Shown: one piece after another, positions 1 through 5,379 of the stretch
Position numbering within the stretch: position 1 is the stretch's first letter
Layout: each line of letters starts with the position of its first letter
Origin: a bacterium HR36
GTDB taxonomy: Bacteria > Planctomycetota > Planctomycetia > Gemmatales > HRBIN36
Length of the DNA stretch: 5,379 nt
Direction: 5' to 3'
NCBI GenBank assembly: GCA_002898995.1
Contig: BEIM01000274.1
Span: 1 to 5,379 of the forward strand
Made by a program: the position numbers and the translations under genes
The notes under the pieces: generated by a model
What the model saw: the letters and a program-made list of their open reading frames with translations, nothing else
Told to the model about the DNA's origin: nothing
Database searches by the model: none

Positions 1-89
1 ATGACGTCGGCCATGGGGAGAAGAAAGCGAGTCATGCTGCGGCCGGTGAAAGAGCGGTGGATGTCAGCCCGCCGTGTATTCCAGCGCAT
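1..89 (-). CDS. ExbD/TolR-like protein, N-terminal fragment cut by left window edge
   Basis: An ATG at 89 opens a frame running off the left edge, giving 29 complete codons: MRWNTRRADIHRSFTGRS then MTRFLLPMADV, with the next codon starting AT (Ile or Met). ExbD/TolR proteins start with a short basic cytoplasmic tail, then a membrane helix beginning with a P-x-x-D-V motif (PFIDV in E. coli ExbD) whose aspartate carries the proton. Here PMADV has the same spacing and puts Asp28 close to the position of ExbD Asp25. The tail holds six arginines. The gene follows a TolQ/ExbB-like gene on the same strand, the standard order for these pairs. The ribosome binding site is weak. An in-frame stop further upstream, with no start codon between it and this ATG, makes this the first possible start. 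The assignment rests on a short fragment plus context; the sequence beyond the edge would settle it. Confidence 0.72.
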   Translation of the reverse strand, partial: MRWNTRRADIHRSFTGRSMTRFLLPMADV

Positions 90-125
90 GGTACGAACCC
101 ATCGAAATTGGCTTCACCCAGTTCC

Positions 126-153
126 CTTGAGCGGCAGGCGTCTGCCGGCCAAG
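126..153 (-). promoter_or_regulatory. Intercistronic hairpin between the TolQ/ExbB-like and ExbD-like genes
   Basis: On the minus strand, CGGCAG (147-142), loop ACGC, and CTGCCG (137-132) form a perfect six-pair stem. Beyond one C-C mismatch, CTTGG (153-149) pairs with TCAAG (130-126), including one G-U pair, giving about 11 pairs in total. It begins eight bases after the TAA of the channel gene. No T-run follows, so it is not a standard intrinsic terminator. It might tune mRNA stability or the ratio of the two subunits; that role is inference. Confidence 0.5.
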
Positions 154-161
154 CCATGTCT

Positions 162-674
162 TTAGCTGTATCGTGCAGGGCGCAAGGCCAGGGTCAGAAT
201 CAATCGGCGACCTACCACTACCAGCCACCACGGCACGACATTGACCAGTGCCATCAGCAAACCGCTCGCGGTCGTCGTCAGCGCAGGGGCGTACAGACGC
301 AAGATCTCCTGCTGCGGCACAACCTGACGCAAACCAATCGCGGCGAAGGTTTGCAGAATGCCCGCCACAGTACCAAACAGACCCAGCAGCGGAAACCATT
401 CCGCCGCCCATGCCATCTGCTGCCACACTTCATCGGGGCGATGGTCGAAATCCACTTCTTGCCAGCGTAGCGCACGCCAGCTCAAAACCAACTGGATGAG
501 GGCCAAGCTTATTCCCAGGCCGAGAATCAGCCAATCCAGATACGATTCGCGAACGCGCTCCAGATAGAAGCGCAAGGCTGCCTCGGGCATGGCCAGGGCA
601 AGCGCCACACCCCCCACCGCCGGCAACAGACACAATATCGTCGGCAACAACCAGCGAATGACCAAACTCCTCAT
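162..674 (-). CDS. Short MotA/TolQ/ExbB-family proton-channel protein
   Basis: Inner-membrane protein of the MotA/TolQ/ExbB family, whose members form pentameric proton channels around a dimer of ExbD/TolR-type partners and use proton-motive force for work at the envelope. From the ATG at 674 it has 170 residues, shorter than TolQ or ExbB (about 230-245). Hydrophobic segments fall at about 8-29, 48-67, 94-114 and 128-155. The family hallmark is in the last two: LLGLFGTVAGILQTF (96-110) and ALTTTASGLLMALVNVVP (131-148). Thr102 and Thr135 align with the pore-lining threonines of ExbB. The cytoplasmic loop between segments two and three is short (about 68-93, with charged DFDHRPDE). An in-frame TTG two codons earlier is possible, but a GGAG box nine bases before the ATG favours the ATG. 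An ExbD-like frame begins 72 bases downstream, which supports the assignment. TolQ, ExbB or another paralogue cannot be separated from this sequence alone. Confidence 0.85.
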   Translation of the reverse strand: MRSLVIRWLLPTILCLLPAVGGVALALAMPEAALRFYLERVRESYLDWLILGLGISLALIQLVLSWRALRWQEVDFDHRPDEVWQQMAWAAEWFPLLGLFGTVAGILQTFAAIGLRQVVPQQEILRLYAPALTTTASGLLMALVNVVPWWLVVVGRRLILTLALRPARYS

Positions 675-683
675 GATCAATAT

Positions 684-687
684 CTCC
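684..687 (-). promoter_or_regulatory. Ribosome binding site deciding the start of the TolQ/ExbB-like gene
   Basis: GGAG on the minus strand, nine bases before the ATG at 674 but only three before the alternative TTG at 680. The spacing favours the ATG. Confidence 0.6.
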
Positions 688-755
688 GCGGTGGCCGATT
701 CCCAGTTTGACTTTTGCCCGTGCGGGTGCGTGCCGCCGAGTCGTCAGACGGCTGG

Positions 756-1145
756 TCAGCCCTGGGGTCGCAGAACCCCAGGCAGTGCTTGCGGCTTGCC
801 CGCGCGATCTACGCAGGCCAAAGTAGTCGCACCTTCCGCCAGCAACTCGCCGTCGCGATATAGCTCGTAGCGGTGTTCTATCCGCACATTCGTCAGGCGC
901 TGCAGCATGGTACGCAACGTCAAGAGGTCATCGTAGTACGCAGGCCGACGATATTTCACTTGCGCTGCCACGACTACCAGAAAGTAGCCCGCATCCTCCA
1001 GGTCGCGATAGCTGATTCCTTGCTGGCGGAGCAATTCCGTCCGCCCCTGTTCAAAATAGACCAAATACTGCGCATGGTGCAGCAATCCCATGCGATCAGT
1101 TTCTGCGTAGCGGACACGAATGGCAATGTCGCAGCTGCGGAGCAT
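756..1145 (-). CDS. Acyl-CoA thioesterase, YbgC/4-hydroxybenzoyl-CoA thioesterase family
   Basis: Small cytoplasmic hotdog-fold thioesterase, expected to hydrolyse acyl-CoA or acyl-ACP thioesters; the substrate cannot be read from sequence. From the chosen ATG it has 129 residues, the usual family size. The signature RVRYAETDRMGLLHHAQYL (10-28) carries Asp17, which matches the catalytic aspartate of 4-hydroxybenzoyl-CoA thioesterase and YbgC, followed by YFEQGRTELLR. The later VKYRRPAYYDD and the strand-rich half ending CVDRAGKPQALPGVLR also fit. The frame is open upstream to a GTG at 1226, which would add 27 residues (PVQVAARSASRAYTDTG and on) with no family resemblance. I prefer the ATG because the family begins only a few residues before the RVRY strand, although neither start has a good ribosome binding site. 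It lies between lepB and a TolQ/ExbB-like gene; ybgC precedes tolQ in the E. coli tol-pal operon, where YbgC is linked to phospholipid metabolism. Confidence 0.9.
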   Translation of the reverse strand: MLRSCDIAIRVRYAETDRMGLLHHAQYLVYFEQGRTELLRQQGISYRDLEDAGYFLVVVAAQVKYRRPAYYDDLLTLRTMLQRLTNVRIEHRYELYRDGELLAEGATTLACVDRAGKPQALPGVLRPQG

Positions 1146-1188
1146 CTCGCAATTCTCGGGATTCGCTACCACCCCCGTATCCGTATAG

Positions 1189-1204
1189 GCTCGGCTCGCC
1201 GAGC
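1189..1204. repeat. Perfect inverted repeat upstream of the thioesterase gene
   Basis: Seven-base arms GCTCGGC and GCCGAGC separated by two bases; in RNA this would be a six-pair stem with a four-base loop. It lies 43 bases before the ATG at 1145, in the spacer after lepB. If the GTG at 1226 were the true start it would be coding. No T-run follows. It could be a leader hairpin or protein-binding dyad, or chance in GC-rich DNA. Confidence 0.4.
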
Positions 1205-1262
1205 GGGCTGCAACCTGTACGGGCACTCGGGCGTCCGGGATTCCACTTGGACGCGGCGGAGC

Positions 1263-1290
1263 AGCGGTTCCGCTTGAGCCGGAGCTCCGG
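1263..1290. repeat. Clustered palindromes just downstream of lepB
   Basis: Two dyads lie 15-45 bases past the lepB stop: the perfect 12-base palindrome CCGGAGCTCCGG (1279-1290), and AGCGG/CCGCT arms around two bases (1263-1274). On the minus strand, CGGAGC in the first can also pair with GCTCCG just after the second, enclosing it in a larger bulged hairpin. No T-tract follows, so I do not call a terminator. Confidence 0.35.
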
Positions 1291-1305
1291 GCGAGGTCGC
1301 AGCCG

Positions 1306-3465
1306 TCAGCGAATAAGGCCGAGGCGCGATGAGCCGAACGGCCAGAACGGGAAATAGACCACTACCGCTTTGCCCATCAGCAGCCGTTCCGGCACTTGTC
1401 CCCAGGCTCGGCTATCCTGGCTGGAGGTGCTATTGTCGCCCAGGACGAAGTACTCGTCGGGACCGAAGACGCGCGGTCCACCATTTAGCCGATCGGGATA
1501 ATACACGGGTTCGCCGTAGCTGCCTTCCTCCGCGAAGGCAACCTGGCCGTTCGCCGCGATCTGGTGCGTTACCACACCGCGCGGATAATACGGTCTCCAG
1601 CGCTCTGGCCGCACTCGATGCAAAGCGGTCTGATCGGCTGGCAGCGCCCCATGAAAATCGTTCGGTTTCTCTTCGGCGAGTTTCCGAAAGATATTCTCGG
1701 CCCACTGACGGTAGGCAGCTATAGGCACGTTTTTGAGGCTGAGGATGTCAGGCGGTTCAAAAACCTGGCCATTGCCCGCCACCAGCACTAGCCGTACATC
1801 TTCGGGATCACGCTGCGTGTAATAAATGTCGCGCCACAATTGCAGGTGCCGCACCTTAACTTCGGTGCGTTGTGCCAGCAGCCCTGCGGGCGCCAGGTCC
1901 GCCAGGCGCGGCCCCTGCTGGTCAGCTCGCAAAGGCGGCACCTCCACACCATCCGCGAACACCAATTTGCCATCTACCCACAACGTCAACCGCTGGTCGA
2001 AGTCAGCAAAGATAACGTGATAGCGACCAGGTCGGGACATGGAAGTGCTGGCCTGCGGCGTGCCGGGCAGAGCCAAAGGCAGTCCCTCTCGCCACGCCCG
2101 CAAACTACACTGGCCTGTACCCAGATCGAATATCGCCTGATATCGATCCACTCCCGCCACCAATTCCAGTGCAAACGTGCCGCTGGCGTGCACCACTTCT
2201 ACTTCGCAGTCCAACATCAGGTCACGCACCCAGTGCCAGCTATACCGGCCGAAATTCGTCCAGTTGTAAGCGGTGAAATCGGTGATCAGCTGGGGCCGGG
2301 GCGGGTCTTTTAGGATTTCCTCTGCCTGGGCCTCGGCTGCGAATCGCGGACGCTGGCCTTCACCATGGGCGTTATTGGCTGGCGCGCTCCATTCTTTCGG
2401 GACGCGGTGTTCGTAGCGGAGCCAGCGTGGCGAGTCGTCCGCCTGCACGTGAAACTCCGCGGCGAAACCTTGCCCGTTCTCTAGCAGCTGGCGTTGCCAG
2501 TGCCCAGGAGAACGGTCCTGAGCGGGCACCGAGCAACCGGGCACAGGCCGCACGGCTTCATCTTCCCACCGCGACAACTTCTGGGCCAGCGCCCGCGGTT
2601 CATGATCCGCATCGTACACCAACTGCCGCATATCCAGCATGCGATCTGGTCGTTTGCGTATGATGCTGAGTTTCGGCTTATCTTCGTCAGTGGCGAGATA
2701 GACATCTCCCACCCAGATCGCCAAACGCTCCCCGGGAAAGCCCCACAGCCGCTTGATGTAGTTGTAAGGCGAAAACGCCTGTAAATAATGGGGGGAAGTC
2801 GGGCCTTCGTAGATTTGGTCACCGATGGCCCGATCTCCCCAGCCGGGAAACTTGAAGACAATGGTATCGTGGCGGTTCAGGCTGGGGTCAGGGCGTTGGA
2901 AGTCATAAACCGTCTTCAGCACCAGCACCTTATCCCCGCCCTCCAGACAACCCGGCGCATGAACATGCCGACAATTGGGACACAGGACGTAATCGGGCGG
3001 TTCCACGCGACGCCGGCCGCTCTCCCCAGTGTAGCCGACGAAATACTCATAACCGCACTGCGGGCATCGGTTGACAAAATGATTCCCCAGCCGCGTGGGC
3101 GCCATCGAACCCGTCGGAATGACGAAGGCTTCGGCCACGAACGTCTTGAGCAATAGCACCAGAAATACCACAAACACCACGGTGTCCAGCAAGTCGCGGA
3201 ACGAAGAGCGTTCTGAGGTGTGCGGCGCCTCGTTCCTGCCATTGCCTGGTTCGGTGGCCACCGTGGCGAGCTGCCGCGAATTGACCGCTGCTACCGGTGG
3301 AGACGGTTGCTCGCCCGCCGGCGGGTCGTTTCCCTGTGCTATCTTTTTCACCGGCTCGGAAGAACTCGCCGATTCCGCCGACTGCGGCGATACCTGCCCA
3401 TCCGGTGAAGTTGGTGGAAGCGGCACGTGCGGTATCGGTTGGTCCGACGCTGGCTTTTCGCTCAT
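1306..3465 (-). CDS. lepB: Type I signal peptidase (S26), enlarged, with zinc-ribbon-like and LamG-like insertions
   Basis: Membrane-anchored serine/lysine protease that removes signal peptides from exported proteins. It has 719 residues, against roughly 180-330 in most bacteria. Layout: a Pro/Ser-rich, probably cytoplasmic tail (1-88); one membrane segment (about 91-112); box B PTGSMAPT with nucleophile Ser120; a Cys4 element with CPQC (134-137) and CPNC (162-165); box C GDKVLVLK (177-184) and DTIVFKFP (200-207); box D YIKRLWGFPGE (236-246), where Lys238 aligns with the general-base lysine; a ~400-residue insert (about 260-665); then box E GDNSTSSQDSRAWG (676-689) and VPERLLMGKAV. All catalytic boxes are intact, so it is probably active. 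Residues about 395-545 look like a LamG/concanavalin-type beta sandwich (LTLWVDGKLVF at 493-503), which is an inference from pattern only. The ATG is supported by AAGGA seven bases upstream; the stop is TGA. It follows lepA and precedes a thioesterase gene. Confidence 0.96.
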   Translation of the reverse strand: MSEKPASDQPIPHVPLPPTSPDGQVSPQSAESASSSEPVKKIAQGNDPPAGEQPSPPVAAVNSRQLATVATEPGNGRNEAPHTSERSSFRDLLDTVVFVVFLVLLLKTFVAEAFVIPTGSMAPTRLGNHFVNRCPQCGYEYFVGYTGESGRRRVEPPDYVLCPNCRHVHAPGCLEGGDKVLVLKTVYDFQRPDPSLNRHDTIVFKFPGWGDRAIGDQIYEGPTSPHYLQAFSPYNYIKRLWGFPGERLAIWVGDVYLATDEDKPKLSIIRKRPDRMLDMRQLVYDADHEPRALAQKLSRWEDEAVRPVPGCSVPAQDRSPGHWQRQLLENGQGFAAEFHVQADDSPRWLRYEHRVPKEWSAPANNAHGEGQRPRFAAEAQAEEILKDPPRPQLITDFTAYNWTNFGRYSWHWVRDLMLDCEVEVVHASGTFALELVAGVDRYQAIFDLGTGQCSLRAWREGLPLALPGTPQASTSMSRPGRYHVIFADFDQRLTLWVDGKLVFADGVEVPPLRADQQGPRLADLAPAGLLAQRTEVKVRHLQLWRDIYYTQRDPEDVRLVLVAGNGQVFEPPDILSLKNVPIAAYRQWAENIFRKLAEEKPNDFHGALPADQTALHRVRPERWRPYYPRGVVTHQIAANGQVAFAEEGSYGEPVYYPDRLNGGPRVFGPDEYFVLGDNSTSSQDSRAWGQVPERLLMGKAVVVYFPFWPFGSSRLGLIR

Positions 3466-3472
3466 GAGCGTT

Positions 3473-3477
3473 TCCTT
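3473..3477 (-). promoter_or_regulatory. Ribosome binding site of lepB
   Basis: The minus strand reads AAGGA here, with seven bases between it and the ATG at 3465. This is good Shine-Dalgarno placement and supports the long lepB start that includes the Pro/Ser-rich N-terminal tail. Confidence 0.75.
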
Positions 3478-3571
3478 TGCTTAGGGCAGAATGTTTGCTT
3501 GCTGTAAGGAGTCGGCCGTGCTGCCAAGCTGCGAGCGGCAAGGAAAGAGGAGGTGGTCGCCCGCTTGCGAG

Positions 3572-5379
3572 CTACTTCTCCTCGTCCTCGCCGAGCACGG
3601 CCAGGAAAGCCTCTTGCGGAATTTCTACCTGGCCGATTTGCTTGAGGCGTTTCTTGCCTTCCGCCTGCCGCTGCCAGAGCTTGCGTTTACGCGTGATGTC
3701 GCCCCCGTAGCACTTGGCGGTGACGTTTTTCCGCAGCGGGGCGATCGTCTCGCGGGCGATGACCCGGCTGCCGATGGCAGCTTGAATAGCAATCTCGAAC
3801 TGATGGCGAGCGATTTCCCGCCGCAATTTCCGCACCAGCAACCGCCCACGCCGTTCCGCCTGGCTGCGATGCACAATCGTCGACAGTGCATCCACCCGCT
3901 TGCCGTGCACCAGAATATCCAGCTTCACCAGATCCGCTGCCCGATACCCCACAAATTCGTAGTCCATCGTGCCGTAACCACGGGTGATGGATTTCAGCTT
4001 GTCATACAGGTCGTAAATCACCTCGGCCAGCGGCATTTCGAATACGAGCATAGCGCGGGTCGGGCTGAGGTATTCGGTGCGCAAGAAATTCCCGCGCCTT
4101 TCTACGCACAACTGCATGATCGCCCCGATGTTTTCGGCAGGAATAATGAAGTTGACCCGCACAATCGGTTCACGGAACTCAGCAATTTGGCCGGCATCGG
4201 GGACATCCTGAGGCGTCTGGACCTGGACCACCTCGCCGTTACGCTTGACGATCTCATAAGTCACGTTCGGCGCGGTGTGCACCAACTCCAAGCCGCTTTC
4301 GCGCTCCAACCGTTCCTGAATAATTTCCCGATGCAGCATGCCAAGAAAGCCGCAGCGAAAGCCGAAACCCAGCCCTTCACTCGTTTCAGGTTGCCAGGTG
4401 AAACTCGAATCGTTCAGGCTGAGGCGAGCCAACGCCTCGCGCAAGGCCTCGAAATCGGCATTATTGACGGGATACAGGCCACTATACACCATCGGCTTCG
4501 GCTCTTTGTAGCCGGGCAACGGCTCGGCTGCAGGTTGGCGGGCATCGGTTACCGTGTCACCGATCTTGACGTCCTGAATGTTCTTAATTACCGCGGTCAG
4601 ATAGCCCACCTGCCCGGGCCCTAATTCCTCGCACGGTTTCATGGCCGGGCGAAATTGCCCTAACTCCTGGACCTCGTACTCCCGCCCAGTCCGCATAAAG
4701 CGAATCCGCTGCCCGCGCCGCAGCACCCCTTCCTTAACCCGCACATAAACGACCACCCCACGATAGGTGTCGAAATGGCTGTTGAAGACCAGCGCCCGCA
4801 AGGGTCGCTCCGCCGTACCGGCAGGAGGGGGAATCCGTTCTAGAATCGCCCGCATCACCTCCTCGACGCCCTGTCCAGTTTTGGCGCTGCAAAACAGCAC
4901 TTCGTTTGGCTCTATCGCCAGGCTGTGTTCCATTTCCAGCACGGTTTCTTCTGGCCGGGCCATGGCGAGGTCAATTTTGTTGACCACGGGGACGATGACT
5001 AATCCCGCCTCCAGAGCGAGAAAAGCATTATGCACCGTCTGCGCCTGCACGCCTTGCGTAGCATCCACCAGCAAAATCGCCCCTTCACATGCCGCCAGAC
5101 TGCGCGATACTTCGTAATTGAAATCCGCGTGCCCCGGGGTATCAATTAGGTTCAGCTCATACGTTTCCGCTGTTCCTTCTCCATTCCCTGGCCTGTAGTA
5201 AATGGTTACTGGGTGCATCTGGATAGTGATGCCACGCTCCCGTTCCAAATCCATATCGTCGAGAACTTGTTCGCGAAACTCGCGCGGGCTGATGGTGCCT
5301 GTGCGCAGCAGGAACTGGTCGGCTAAGGTGCTCTTGCCGTGATCAATGTGAGCAATGATGCAGAAATTGCGAATGTGTT
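3572..5379 (-). CDS. lepA: Elongation factor 4 (LepA), 5' end cut by window edge
   Basis: Ribosome-associated translational GTPase of the LepA/EF4 family, which acts in the cytoplasm on stalled or initiating ribosomes. The reading frame stays open to the right edge, past an internal ATG at 5254. The upstream part encodes HIRNFCIIAHIDHGKSTLAD, which matches the LepA N-terminus, so the internal ATG is not the start. Counting the first complete codon (5377-5375) as residue 1, the P-loop AHIDHGKST is at 9-17, the switch region with MDLERERGITI starts at 42, DTPGH is at about 79-83, NKID at about 133-136 and SAK at about 164-166. The LepA-specific C-terminus is present, with GDITRKRKLW and KQIGQVEIPQEAFLAVL shortly before a TAG stop. 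The 601 residues seen are close to the ~599 of the E. coli protein, so only a few N-terminal residues are missing. A short insertion (RPGNGEGTAE) precedes the G3 motif. It lies 106 bases upstream of lepB, as in the E. coli lepA-lepB pair. Confidence 0.98.
   Translation of the reverse strand, partial: HIRNFCIIAHIDHGKSTLADQFLLRTGTISPREFREQVLDDMDLERERGITIQMHPVTIYYRPGNGEGTAETYELNLIDTPGHADFNYEVSRSLAACEGAILLVDATQGVQAQTVHNAFLALEAGLVIVPVVNKIDLAMARPEETVLEMEHSLAIEPNEVLFCSAKTGQGVEEVMRAILERIPPPAGTAERPLRALVFNSHFDTYRGVVVYVRVKEGVLRRGQRIRFMRTGREYEVQELGQFRPAMKPCEELGPGQVGYLTAVIKNIQDVKIGDTVTDARQPAAEPLPGYKEPKPMVYSGLYPVNNADFEALREALARLSLNDSSFTWQPETSEGLGFGFRCGFLGMLHREIIQERLERESGLELVHTAPNVTYEIVKRNGEVVQVQTPQDVPDAGQIAEFREPIVRVNFIIPAENIGAIMQLCVERRGNFLRTEYLSPTRAMLVFEMPLAEVIYDLYDKLKSITRGYGTMDYEFVGYRAADLVKLDILVHGKRVDALSTIVHRSQAERRGRLLVRKLRREIARHQFEIAIQAAIGSRVIARETIAPLRKNVTAKCYGGDITRKRKLWQRQAEGKKRLKQIGQVEIPQEAFLAVLGEDEEK

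Noticed and set aside
32..157. Minus-strand ATG frame of 41 codons just after the channel gene stop
   Set aside because: It overlaps the ExbD-like start in another frame, has no hydrophobic segment or motif, and passes through the intercistronic hairpin.
57..470. Plus-strand 137-codon frame, and the minus-strand 64-426 frame in the same area
   Set aside because: Both overlap the channel gene in other frames; their translations are low-complexity and show no family motif, whereas the 162-674 frame carries the MotA/TolQ/ExbB signature.
735..752. Possible terminator between the thioesterase and channel genes
   Set aside because: Only two three-pair stems with a two-base bulge and no T-run on the minus strand; too weak to call.
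1159..1190. Possible -35/-10 promoter (TTGCAG ... TATACG on the minus strand, near 1184-1215) upstream of the thioesterase gene
   Set aside because: The spacing between the boxes is about 20 bases and the matches are partial; I cannot support a promoter.
873..1277. Plus-strand 134-codon frame opposite the thioesterase gene
   Set aside because: Antisense to a clear 4HBT-family gene, with no recognisable domain.
3466..3571. lepA-lepB spacer searched for a terminator or small RNA
   Set aside because: No stem with a T-tract and no frame with a recognisable product; only the lepB ribosome binding site can be supported.
3491..4624. 377-codon open frame on the plus strand opposite lepA
   Set aside because: It lies entirely antisense to the strongly conserved lepA, has no recognisable motif, and long antisense frames are common opposite GC-rich genes.

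Overview
The window holds five genes, all read on the minus strand, so transcription runs from high to low coordinates. In that order they are: lepA (elongation factor 4; only its first few codons lie beyond the right edge), an unusually large type I signal peptidase (lepB), a hotdog-fold acyl-CoA thioesterase of the YbgC/4HBT family, a short MotA/TolQ/ExbB-family channel protein, and the first ~29 codons of an ExbD/TolR-like gene cut by the left edge. The genes are separated by about 70 to 160 bases. I see no convincing promoter or intrinsic terminator between them, so they could form one transcription unit. I found no RNA gene, mobile element, CRISPR array or origin, and no gene-free stretch over 300 bases.

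The likely source is a planctomycete or a close relative, perhaps a Pirellulales-like lineage. This is an inference. It rests mainly on the signal peptidase: it has a Cys4 zinc-ribbon-like insert right after the catalytic serine and a ~400-residue insert, containing a LamG/concanavalin-like stretch, between the catalytic lysine and the last conserved box. LepA is highly conserved and uninformative at this level.

Right half (3572-5379): the near-complete lepA. Centre (1306-3465): lepB with its additions. Left part (about 1-1226): thioesterase, channel subunit and the start of an ExbD-like partner. The spacers after lepB and after the channel gene carry GC-rich dyads that could fold in the transcript.

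The order joins two arrangements familiar from Escherichia coli: lepA-lepB, and ybgC-tolQ-tolR (the head of the tol-pal operon). The functional theme is translation quality control, protein export and envelope energisation. The genes are mostly recognisable housekeeping families. The parts worth attention are the signal peptidase architecture, the very small TolQ/ExbB-like protein with its adjacent ExbD start, and the combined gene order. I did not find a wholly unknown system.
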